A DNA stretch of 64,000 bases. Source: Ecdyonurus torrentis. Its lineage: Eukaryota; Arthropoda; Insecta; Ephemeroptera; Heptageniidae. Of this stretch, positions 37,401 through 50,600 are shown in pieces; within the stretch, counting starts at the first letter, position 1, and each line of letters starts with the position of its first letter. The translations under genes were made by a program, and so were the position numbers. Under the pieces are notes generated by a model, which saw only the letters and a list, made by a program, of their open reading frames with translations, did not search any database and was not told the origin of the DNA. The DNA is taken from the NCBI GenBank assembly GCA_949318235.1, contig OX439129.1, positions 32,700,254 through 32,764,253 of the forward strand, in the 5' to 3' direction.

Positions 37401-39914
37401 AATAATAATTTATAAACAAGAAAAAGTAGACTTCGATACTTGGCTGTTATACAAAAATAAAAATAATGAATAATTTTTATTATTATTAATATTGATTAGT
37501 AATTTATATTCTTATCCAAAACCCAGCACGTTTAGAAAATTTGTTATTTTTTGTCTGAGCATTGCATTCTTGTCATTTTTTTTTCTTCCAGTTATTATGC
37601 TGATTGAATATAAATGTGTGAAAGCAGTCTCACAATATAACATTATAAATAACACATTCATCTACAGTTTATTGTACTATATCTTATAATATTAATTAAA
37701 AGTGTAATAATCAAGCATATGGTATTACTATAATATAATGTCTTTTTTTTTCTTTTTTTTTTATACAGACATAATTAATAATATCTATCACAATGGAAGA
37801 ATCCGGCAGTAAAATTAGGTAATATTTATCGTGTGCATGCTTCAAGTAAATACCGTAAAAAATTATGAAAAATTAAGTTATTATATCTTAATTATATGAA
37901 CATCTGATGTTATAGAAAAATTATGAACTTACTTTTCAGGACTTTGTCTGAAGTGCAGCATAGCGAATTGTAGTAAGGAGTGTCTACCGTCATGCACGAG
38001 ACTATTGCTTCTTCCGCCCTCGTGCATACGTCCTGAAGTAGGTGCGGGTTCTGCGGGTAAGGCAGCTTGATACTGAACACTATGTCCACGTGTCCAGCCA
38101 TCTTGTTCGTTATTTGGCATGTGTGCATCGCGTGAACCACCGTGGACAGCGCGCTGTTGTTGCTGTAACATTAAAATATTGAAATTGTAGAGTTTTATCA
38201 CAAATTATTTGCATGCATTTCAGGCAACATCTTTGCACTATTAAAGAGAAAATAAAAATAAACATTACACCAGAGATAAAACAATTTAAAGACAAAAAAT
38301 GAAGACTATTACATTTTAAAGTAAATATCAGCATTCCTGTCAAGATCATATCATTTTTTTCACCTATATGTCAATATTTGTCATATTAGTATTATTTGTC
38401 ATTTATTTTGTTTACGTTGGCAATATTATTGTTATATGAATGCCAAAATATACAAGTAATAAATAAAAAAAAAATTCATACACACAAAATTGTTTTATAA
38501 CATTATGAATATTACCTAAAACACTTTGTGCATTTCCCTTTCAAACAGAGAATTTTGTAATATGAACTATATTATGAACACTCTAATTTTACTAAAATTT
38601 CACGCGATTTTTATTATATTATTATGACATTTTTTTTTCACTTTTAAGTGCATGATATATGAAATTATAGAAATCTACACAAATTTACATGTCACATGTT
38701 TTTAAAACGTGATATTATTACCAATCAACTGTGTGAAAGATTATAAAAGCTTGTTAAATAAGATATCTTTATTCTAAACACATTCTTATTTATATTGGCA
38801 TACAAAAGCTATGAACATAAATAAACTTGATAAATATACAAGTGAAATTTTATTGTGTAGACTAACTCATAAATCGTGCAAGAGATGAAAGAGATTTGGG
38901 CAAGGACGTGTTAAAAAATCTATGGTAATATGCACTATTCTTTAAAATTTTCTAATGTACCGTAAAATTATAGAGCAGGTGAAATAAACAAACGGAATCT
39001 TTCTGTTAGAATCTCACTTTTAAAATGTTTTTGTCAATCAGAAACTTAATCTTTACAAGAATAACATATTTTTAGAAAATAATATGTATCCATTTATTAC
39101 AGAAATGAAATTTCATGCAAATTTCTATTGTTTAGTCAAATTTTATAAAGATATTAATTGCCTGGATGTAAAATATATGTACTAACTCATCATTATTCTT
39201 TATTATAATTACTTAAAGAAACTTAAGTGTACAGTACTTAAACAAAAAAATTGCAAGAAAAACTATTTTTTATTAAATTGTCTTTAAAAAAAAAAATCTT
39301 TCTCTTGCTGCTGCACTATTATTATTGATCGACCTAAATCTGGTCATACACAATTCAGAAATACGCAAAGATTTTGAATGCTGCGCCCAGTTGAGGTAAA
39401 AGTGTTAATTTTCTCCGAGGAGGTCACGCACTTGGCCCTTGTGAGCAAGAGAGATTTCCAGTACGAGTAATCACGTGTTTGTTCTGGCACCGCCCGCCAA
39501 ATTTAGTTCTATCTCAGCCGGGCACCGCCCTCATAACAACAAATACTTCACCAAGCATGCATAGCGTTGCTTTATTATCATTAGACAAGCTCGCATAGCT
39601 AGAGATGCAACGGAGATTCAAACTCATTTAATTAACGCAGTAATCAAGGCATGGTGATACTTGAAAATATATTTTCTTATATACGGTTAAAATGACTGCT
39701 GATCTTTTATATTACCGTATAAAAGTAAAAAAAAAAAAAAAGGGTTACATTACTAAAAAATAAAATAATATATTTAGTAAAATAATAATAAAATCAATAA
39801 CAATTCAAACTTTCATCAGTTATTATAATTATGCTATAGGACATTCTGATTATGATATCATTAATTTTTATTTTTATTAGTTCTCTAGTATAGAAAATAA
39901 AAATGAAAGTACAC

Positions 39915-39946
<32 letters not shown>

Positions 39947-40834
39947 AAAATTAACATAATTTTAAATGCGTCACGGTTGCAAACTATGAATATACAAATA
40001 CGTATTTTTTTTCTTAAATCTCTATTTTTTTTAACGTATATAGTCAACATGACTATTCAACTGTAGTAAATGAATTAAAATATAAAATTTTAAGCTGATA
40101 TAGTAAAAGCGAACTGACTGAGCCTGACTGGAATTTGGCCTCAATTTCCTACTTAAACATACGCAAGTCTGACTGCTGACCTGACCTTTTTGGAGAACGC
40201 GAGACCTGCACGAAATAATCAAACTACCAAAGTATTTACTTTTTTTACGAATCTTTCTCTTGTATAGTAAATAACATTAATTATCAATATCAATAATTAC
40301 TAAAATTGGTATATTGAATCGTGCGTTTAATTAAATTGGAACAAAAGTCATCGTATTTTGTGACAAAATTGTTACCTTTGTCGAAAAAAAAAAATAATAA
40401 TATTGCTATGAAAATATTTCGTACAAAAATATGCATATAAGTGATAAATAAGTAAATATCATTTTCCTGTGCGATAAATAAATCATAAGTTAATTGTTAT
40501 TAAGATACTCCTACATAATCAAGTTACAAGTTAAGAATTATTTTTATGAGAAGAAAAGGACTACAAGAACTTAAGGACTATACAATTAGTATAATGTTTT
40601 CTTCACAATTCATACTCATCATACGTTCTTTAAATTGATCACTCTTTCCAATAATCTGTGCTTATTTTCATCCTGTTGGCTATGCAAATTTGTGGTTAGA
40701 TAAGATAAACCGGTTGCCTATACTGTAAATTTTCAGGGGCACGAGGGAATTTTCACTCAGAGTATGTGTAACTAATCGTCTCCCCTTTATAATTTATAAT
40801 TTAGAGTTTAAAATAAAATATCATATTTCATTAC

Positions 40835-40865
<31 letters not shown>

Positions 40866-43800
40866 AAGAAAGAAAGAAATATGATTGTTTATGTTTTATA
40901 CTGCATTATATATATAATATTTAATAATAAGTCGCATGTAATAACTAAATATCTATATGTATTAATATTAGTAAATGGTAAAAATATATATAACGAAATA
41001 TCTTTTCCCCTTTGGCTGACTTGGTTATAAAGTTGTATTACTTAAACCCAAACATATGTAATTTATGTAATGTGTTTTATTGCAATAAAGCCTATTTTGA
41101 TTTGATTGATTTGGAAGAGTTAAAAATTTAAAACACAATGCAGACATGTATAAATATTTAAAAGTTATGAATGAATATAGTTTTAATAAAAAAATTAAGT
41201 GAATATTACACATTTTATTCACATGATCGACACCTCTTCTAATTTGCTTCGATAAATGCTTAATAATGTATTTGTTGTTATACATATACAATAGATAATT
41301 GCGAGGGATAAGTTTGCTACAGTTGTTGATATTATGTATGTTAATGATTAAAAGTTTGAATGTATCGTAATGGGGATTCTCCATCACGTTCATTCATACT
41401 ATCTCCACAGTAGCTCATGTTTACTATCTCTTCGAGATTTTTCAAACGTTTGCTCAAAAAATTCTACAAAGTGGGACGACTATGGTACAACAGCGCCAGT
41501 GTTGTTTGCAGGCATTCAAGTTACTAAAATTGATATTAGTAAGAGGTTCAATAAGAATTTCTAAGGTGGCAGCACTAGGCTGCTTTCTGTAAAACTTATG
41601 AGCACCGTTTGTTCTCCAAATGTTCACTAGAAGGTTTTTTCATTAACTTAATGATTTAAAATTAAATTTTCAAATTTTTAACTCAAGCGAAGTAGAAGTT
41701 TACTGTTGCTGTAAGCTTTAAACTTTCCTAATTTAATTATAATAATATATTTCTTTATAATTATAGCTAAAAAAACATTTTGACAACATAAAATTTGACC
41801 AAAATTCTTAAATATTCAAAATAATTTTGAATTAATTATCTTTTGTTTATAAATTATGAAATTGTAAATATTTAAATAAAAGGTCAATCGTTATGATGTA
41901 AAATAAAAACTTTCCAAACTAAAAATACTGAATAAAAGTGAAATTTCTTCCCTTATTGTTATTCTGTTTACCTGTATTTGTTTACATAAAGTTACATGTA
42001 TAATAAAGTACCACTATCTATTAGTATCATAGTGGTCTAGAAAGTGCGAAATGTCGACCGGACGACCGGACGTAAGGTCATCGAATCATACAATGTAATG
42101 AAAAATATTATGGTATTTGTGTTAACGACTAAACTAACAGGTGTAAATATTCATGTACAATCTAGATCACATCGTGCATCCCTGACCAGGTTTAACATTC
42201 TAATTCAAGTTTAAACCGACAGAGGTATATCACTACGTCATATTTAAATATCCGTTGTGCCTGAATATAGTATTATAATATGGTACAGTACATAATTTTT
42301 TAATATAATAAAACTAATAACTTGAATTTTAAGTTGAATTCTAATTTAAAACCAAATAAAAACGCAATTTGAACTATAATTAAAATACTTAGGTTTATTA
42401 TAGTGTGATTTTTAAGTTCGCCTAAGCATAATATAGCCATGATATTTTGAATTTCTATATCTAGTAAAATAACGTTTAATTTTAAATTCAGTCTATCAGC
42501 GTAACACGAGTAAGTAGATCACAATTAATGCACCAGGCGCGTGCACAAAATTGCAGTTTTACTACCACACAACTATAATTCACAGCTAGCTTAACGTTGA
42601 AATATAATCAGATAATGAAAGCAAATCAAATTAAAAATTTTGTAGAGAAAAAATAATAATTCTCGCACCAAAAAATATAGAAGAGAAATTATTATGGATC
42701 ATAAAAATCTTAAAAGTAAAATCAAACAAAACAACGTGGCATAGTTAAAAACAAAATTAAAAAAAATATTTATGCCACTAGATCAATATCCTCTCAACCG
42801 TTTAGTGATGCCTCATCATGAATCGTAAAAAATATAAAAATACATTTTTGTAATAATAATTAATAAAAAAAAAAAGGTATACGAAGTACTTAAACGTTTT
42901 TTTAATAGGCGTGGTAACATGAAAATTTTATTAGAGAGTTGTAGTTCAACTTTTTTTAATAACTTTTATTGTAATTTAATCACTTAAGAGAAAATATCAC
43001 GTTTAAGTGTCAAATAAGCTTAATTTTCATTTCTTTTTTTTCTAACTACTTTTTGTGTACACATAAAAATTATATTTATCGTAAGAAACGAGTGTCGTAA
43101 AAATTCAAGACAATTGCTGTAAGATGTTTTCTTTAGATTTGTATTTTAAATATTTAAAATTATAAAATAAAAGATAAAAATAATTTGTATTCATCCTCTT
43201 TTTCTTTAATAAAAAAACCTGTTAAGAAATAAGTGCCAACTCATTATCGATTCTTATCACTTCTTATATAAAACTATTTCAAGTTGTATTTATAAAACAA
43301 TTTATAAAACTTATAATATAATGACACAATGAATACCATAAGCGGAGGTTACAAAAAAAAAATTACAATATATGAACGTGAAATACTTTATTGTATGTCT
43401 ACGTGTTTGAAAGTTAAATTGTCATTTAATTATTGATGTAGTATGATAAATACTCTAGAATATATCATTAAATTTTGTTGAATGACAGTGAAAATAATGA
43501 CTTTAAACTATAAATAAAACAAAATGAATGTTTGTTTTTTTTCTTACACTTTCTGTTTTAATGAAAGCTTATTATGGAACACTCCAGTATGTTTACTTTA
43601 TGTATGAGAGTTCAACATACTGAATGAGCTCTTGTAGCACCTTAGTGAACCATCACATAACATATATCATTAGTTTTTTACCTAGAGAAAGTGAGTAAAG
43701 CATACAATACATACAAGAATAATAACATGAGTGTATATAATTATACTTACAAAACTATTTTTATTCTCATTATTTTGCATTTTCATTCAAATTTTATTTT

Positions 43801-46800
43801 TAGCTATATGTGTGTTGATCAAAAAGAAATTAATTTGTTACGCACCCGCAGTCTATAATTTGTTTTTATTTTAGAAATTTTATTTATATACAGTATATTT
43901 AAGACATCTGTCAAAAATTTGTTCATACTTTAAATTAACTTTCAATTTGGTCAAGAATAATTAAGTTTTATATTTATTATTATTATCAGAATATGTGCGT
44001 ATATTCATTATCATGAGAAAGTACATACAGTTTCCGTATTAAATTGATTTTTTATGCAAATATTTATAAGTAGAAATTTGGCAGTATCTTTTTGTAACAA
44101 GATTTCTTTGTATAATACGTTAATTTTTTGATTTAAAGTTAAAAAATAAATACAAAAAGCTGTGGCATATTTATACTTAAAAGAAAAGAGAGAAAAAAAA
44201 AATGAAAATGGCAGATGTGTTGAAAGTATATAAACATACGAACTATGTGAACATATTATGTATTTTTGTTTAAAGTCACTAATTATAATTTTTTTAATAA
44301 ATGAGTTAAAAATGAAATGCAAAACAAATATGCTAAAATTGGAGTGCCTTTTGGCTGTTCTATAAATTTCTTTATTTTCCAAAATATATAATATAATCTA
44401 AAAATCTAATGTAATCTGTTTATTTTACTTAACTTTCCATTTTAATAATGATAATGAAAGAGTCATTCGTCTTTATCTTATATTCCCATTCAAATATTAG
44501 GTTAAGGTGTGTACGCCTAAGGTAAACACAAAAATATAAGTCTTTGCTCAGCTTGAAAATTAAATTTAACACTTTGATTTGCTAAAATTATACGTAAGAT
44601 TGTAACGGATGTCAGTACTTCGTAACACAAATTATTACTTGATGAAGGTTACATTGGTAACTAATATTTCATTAGGATTTGAAACAATAACCTTCAAAGT
44701 TAATAATACGATATATTATTAGGTATTACTATTATAACATACATACTGTCCATATATCCCTGAAAATTATATGATAACATAGTAGCTATAATACAACTAA
44801 TTATTACTATCAATGAGCTGGTTTCGTAATATTTGTTTTTATTTTTATACGTGAGAATAAATGACTAATTATTTCCTTTACATGTTTTTGTATTAAAACT
44901 GACATGTAATTGTAATGAGAGTTATTAAAAAAAAAAAATAAAAAGAATGGTCAGTGTTAGAATTCTTATACAGTAGTATAGTTATTATTTTAAATATTAG
45001 AGAAAGCACTTTTTTATAAATTAATTTATACTTCAGAAAATAAAATAATTTTCTTTGTTTTATAGTTATTTCACATATACATGTAAATGTTTTAATAATT
45101 TTACAATATACTTTTATTTTTAATGAAAAGGAATATTATTAAAAATGTTGCAATTTATATGAAATTTAATACGTAATACTTGTTAAACTACTTGGCAACT
45201 GATCTGACATTTTTCTCTTGGTTGCTTTAAAAAATAATAATAATAATATGAGAACTATAATGTCACATGTCAGTAAAAATAAAACACTAATATAAGACAA
45301 TAAAAAAATAAAAAAATAAAAAATTTAAATATATATATTATGAATGTATTGCTTCACGTAGCATAAAAATTTTTGTTTGTCTGACAGTAAAATAATTAAT
45401 TTATTACAATATAAAAAAATCCTTGGATTTTTCATGCATTATAAACAAAACAGGAAAAAAAAAGTGATGTAAAATGCAAATCATAAACAAAAACAATTCT
45501 ACATTGTTTATTTATATTTTTAAATTGCTCTACAGACTGTCAAGAGAGATTGAAACTTGAGATGGCATATAAATTTTCTGTTTAACCGCATAAAATGTTA
45601 TAAATTTAATACTCGATTGTACATACGTCATTCTCGTGTTAAGTTACACCGCAATGTTGATTGCAAACTGACCCTATACTTGAGCACAGCGATCCCCTTA
45701 GCTTTATTGTAACGATCTAATGCACTTTTTTTTATAATTTCACCGGAAATACTAACAACAAAACTTTTCTAATCCATGTTTACGTTTTCATGCATTTATA
45801 CTTTTCTCTGTAAGTAATCTAACATAATAAAAATGAAAATCGTGATTTAAATAATGATTTGGTCATTTTTTTTAACATGGTTATATAATATGTTTTAATA
45901 ATACTATATATTACATAAAGATATTTAATATCGAAATTTTGTGTTGAAATTTTTATATATATCCATATTGAATTTTTAGGTGTGTCCAAGTCAAATAATC
46001 ATACTAAATTTTTATTTTATAAATTTATAAATTGCAATTAGAGAATAAAAGTATTTTACGCTGACTATAAATTCTTGTCTTGCACGATGTGTTGTGTAAA
46101 CTTTTATTCTGGAATTCAACTCATTATAGTTTAGAAAAGCTTATGAATTTTATCAATAACAATGCAAGCATTTCATTTATTTACTATTATTAATATACGA
46201 ATCTCATACAATTTGCAATTCATACACTAAAACAAACGGCATTATAAAATTTAAAATCTTTGGTCCTATTTAATTTTGTATCATTAATGCTGTTCGTAAA
46301 CCCTGTTTTTCGTGCCCCAAACAACAAAAAATAAATGTCGATCAACTAATGCTTTTTAAATGGCATTGCGCATCTTATTGGAGCAAGGGAACAGGGTTTA
46401 CGAACATCATTATTATATAATATTTGCTAAAAAATTTACCTGATTTGAAAATAAAAGATTTGGCACTATAACACTATGGGAGTAATATTTGCCTGTCTAT
46501 TTTAATCATTGATATAGCGAGCGGGGATTGTTTTAATAAAATGTAATGGTAAAAATAAACATATTGAATAGAATTTAAATAATTGATGTATATATTTTTT
46601 ATTATTCGTTAAGTACTTAACCTTGACGGAAGAAAAATCAACATTGTCGCGTTCAGATTTGTTCATGCAGATCAAGTGACAAAAAAATTAGTCACTTTTT
46701 GTGGCTAAATCTTTCGTTTTCTTTAAGAATTTCTATAGCAATGAAAGCGAGTTTAAAATTCAAAAACTAACAAGTTCTTTTATCATTTGTTTGTATCGGT

Positions 46801-47635
46801 ATACGTAAAGCAGAGTTTTAGGTATAATGTTTAACCATACTAAAGTGCTAATTAAAAATTAAATAATAATAAACTATGAAGAAGAAAAAAATGAGAAAAA
46901 AATTAATGTCGCTTTAAAAGCTTTCTCTTAATGGGAGACGTTTTATGATTCACACTCACTTTAAGAATAATATATAAGAATTTTTTAAAGAAATTCTTAA
47001 ATATGAAAGTGAAACTCAAATTTATACGTGTTCACATTGCATTTTATTATGAATTTTTATAATATAAATAAATAAGGAAATAAATAATCAATTCAGTGTC
47101 AATGATCTATACTAAAAGTGTAATTAAACATTTTTAATTCTTCTAAAATATGTAGAAAAGAGAGTAAGTTGTCTTAGCTGCATAATTTTTTTTTTGTATC
47201 ATTAAAATTTAAATGAACATAAAAATACATTTTTTTTATATATAGATTAAATTGTGATTATATTTGTATGAGGAAATAAATTCATGAATAAAGCATTTTA
47301 GATTATAATAAGTATATGTTAAGATACAAATTTTTGTTATGTCATAATTTTTGAGTGATTTACTGTTTTGATTTTTATATCATATTCATATAAATCTACT
47401 ACTTATATCTACCTAATTTTAATGTTATATATATTATTAAAATGACCTAGTTTGTTAAATTGTATTTTTTTTTCACATATTATATGATATTATATGATAC
47501 TATTTTTGCTAACAGATTTCGTGTTTCTTGTGCTTAGTCGACTTTCCGGTAGTCATCAAGCGTAACCAAAATAGTAGCATTAAAGTTACTATACAAAGAT
47601 AATAGAGAGCTTAAGTAATTTTATACATACACACC

Positions 47636-47667
<32 letters not shown>

Positions 47668-50600
47668 AGCGAACAAAAAAATGTTGGCCAGTACGTTTTG
47701 TTTGATCTGTACAGCACTACTGCACATCAGTGTTGATGCACATGCGCATTAACTAATTTAAGAAATTAACAAATAAACAGTTATAATAATTATATATTAA
47801 ATATAATTATATAAATTTAATACTTAAATGAATTATCAAGTTTTTTTGTTATACTATTTATTATATTGTTAATTCAATTGTTAACTGCATTATAAATTAA
47901 ATAAGTACAGTTGAAAGTAATAAAAAAATGTGATTTTCAAATTAACAATTATCATATGATTATTTATTTATTTTTTTGTTGTTTATTAAATAAGTGAACG
48001 TTACAATTGAATACCAAATTGTTTATCAAAAAGGAAGTCTATAAATAGAGTAAGAGGGAGTGTGATTTGTCATTCGATAAATGATTCATTGTTTTTAGAA
48101 AGGTGTTAAAATGATACAAAAATTACATCACTATGTCCCTCACGTTTATTATTATTGTTATTTTTTTTTTCATTTTTATATAAGATAATATTAATAACAT
48201 CTTTTTACGTCTTCTTTTTTTATTGTCATTGGTTTCACCTTGGCTTAAATTATTAAATGTACATTATAGATTTTTCTATAATTATTTATTACGTATTTCT
48301 CAAAATGTATAAATAATTATTAAATTAATATTATTATTATACATCATTATGCACAATATTATTATTTTGTGTGTCATAACGGTTTTATTACCAATCGCAA
48401 AGTCATCTTAATATAAGTACTATATTAAATTCCTGCATAGTATAGCATCTGTTAAACGAGGCCGAGCGATGCAATCCATTTATTTAAAATACGAAGCATT
48501 TTTTTTCTTTTTTAAATGTAATAATAATAACAAAAGTTATAAATTATCGTATTTAAACTTTTAAAGAAGAATTAAAACAAGTCTATTCATTTCTTATTGT
48601 GTTGTTGTGATTGGAATTATTATTATTATTATTAGAAACGCCCCACCTGGCATTGTTTCAGAGAAAATACAAAGTATGTGCAAGTTATATGTGATATATG
48701 CATCAAAATGGTAGAAATAACGAGGAATTCTGTTTAAAATAACCACCTCCCTCTTTTAATTTTTTATTTATATTATTTTATTGTATAACTCTGTCAAGAA
48801 TTATACAAACCTCCAAGTTCTTGTTTTTATCAAAATAATATCTTTTAGAAAACTAGTTTGAGATTTCTGCAATTAAACTGTCACATAAAATAAATATCTT
48901 AAAAAAATTATATTGAATGAATTTTTGTATTATAAATAAATAAAGAGCTGGGCGTTGCAGTTTAATTATGCAGTTATAGGAATTGACTGAAGTACAAAAT
49001 AGAGTGGTCACAATGTATTGGTGCATAAAAATTTATATATCATTACTTATTCGCGTCCATCCACACCACGTAAAAATAATTTATCTGCTTGGCAAGTAAA
49101 ACCTGAATAGTTAGATACGATACGATAACTTATTTTATAAAAAAGAAGCATGAAATACTGAAGATTTTGTTTTTATGATATGAATTTATAATCACTAATT
49201 ATTTGACAAAAGATTGTTTATAAATATTTAGAAATATGATAATATTATGATAATTTATTGAACGTGCTTATGAATAATCTGTTAAATTATCATACTTATC
49301 GTATTATGTATTATTGCACATAATTGCAGAAACTGAACGATTTTTATCTTTATAAATCCAAATTTGTAATTAAAAAAATGAGTACAATATCCGACCTGAT
49401 ATGATGCTTCCTGAATAGTTTGTTGGGGTGTTTTCTGAGGAGGTTTCACCACTTGTTGTGAGGCTTGTTGCGTTGCTTGTTGCTCCAAACGACTTTCATA
49501 CATACGAACTTTTTCTTCTAGTCTTTGTAAAGTTTCTTGAATATCTTTTAATGTATCAGTTGCACCCTCATTTTGTTCCTCAGAAACATCATTTGCTAAT
49601 TGAAACAATTGTTGTACTGTCATTCTACCACTTGAAGTAGAAGACGAAACAGTTGAATTATTTCCTTGTCTTAATGATCTTTGTGATAATTTCTCTGCTA
49701 GTTCCTGTTGCAGTTTATTTTCAGCTTCAGTATGCTGATCTTTATTAATGATACTTTTCTCTTTAATATTGATTTGAGAATAATTGATTTCAGGTATTAC
49801 CTCTGCATGTGCTATGATTAGTTCTGAATTAATAATTAATGGTTCAGGAGGTGGAAGAAATTCTTCAAGTTGAGTTGATGCTTCCTTAAGTACAAGTTCT
49901 GGTTTTAAGTTGGAATCGTGCATATTTATTCCAGGGGGTGGTGTTATGATTTGGGGTGGAGTTACATCTTCATAAGCACCGTCGTCCAAAAAATTTATGA
50001 CATCTTGCCTTACACACTCGTCAATCGCTCGTTCTTTCTGCTGTTCATCATCTGAACTGACGATTGACGTGTTGACGTCAGTTCCAGAGTCCTGTTCCTC
50101 GTCTTCCTGAGGGGGTGGAGGTAAGGGTAATTCCCCAGACGTAGTGGATGAAGACGATGAGAGTAAACTATCAGTGGACACAGCTGATCTAACCTGTGGT
50201 ACTTCATCACACGTAAATTCAGCAAGTACAGATTCACGATGTCGCAATTTTCTTCTCAAAGTTGCAGGCAATTCAGTCCAATTAGCTCTCATATCTTTTT
50301 GTAAATTTTGTAGTGAGGGACTTTCGTCAGTCGAGGATGCCGCTTCATCATCAGAATTTATCTTATTTTCAACTTTTGTCACTTTAATTAATTTAAATAA
50401 TGATGATAAACGTTTAGTTGGTGGTGTTTTTAATAACGAGGGCATTGGTGGTGGACATGGCACATTTGAGGATAATTTTGTTTCATTGGGTACACTTGGC
50501 ACATTTAGTGCCACTTCTTCTGGCTCCGGCATTGTTTTGCTAGAGCATAATTATTAATAAACAAAAAATAATAGAAAACAAAAACACTGCACTTTTCACA

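Larger units (their letters stand above)
38163..49395. other. Large myosin intron
   Basis: 11 kb of A+T-rich DNA. Notable content is the GC-box island at 39360-39620, a poly-T of 28 bases at 39915-39942, the hairpin at 46286-46411 and a 28-base T run near 47641-47668. The - strand open frames at 41025-41393 and 44011-44382 have the Ile/Asn/Lys/Phe composition of random A+T-rich sequence. Confidence 0.6.

Noticed and set aside
41025..41393. 122-residue - strand frame
   Set aside because: Asn/Ile/Lys/Tyr-rich, no domain, no splice context.
44011..44382. 123-residue - strand frame
   Set aside because: Phe/Ile/Lys-rich low-complexity frame in intron DNA without supporting signals.
49396..50532. 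Exon A as an internal exon of the long myosin form
   Set aside because: An in-frame stop lies 18 bases before the ATG and the only acceptor between them needs a phase-2 donor, whereas the SH3 exon ends in phase 0.
50144..50557. 137-residue + strand frame
   Set aside because: Antisense to myosin exon A, which has the stronger start, donor and phase fit.
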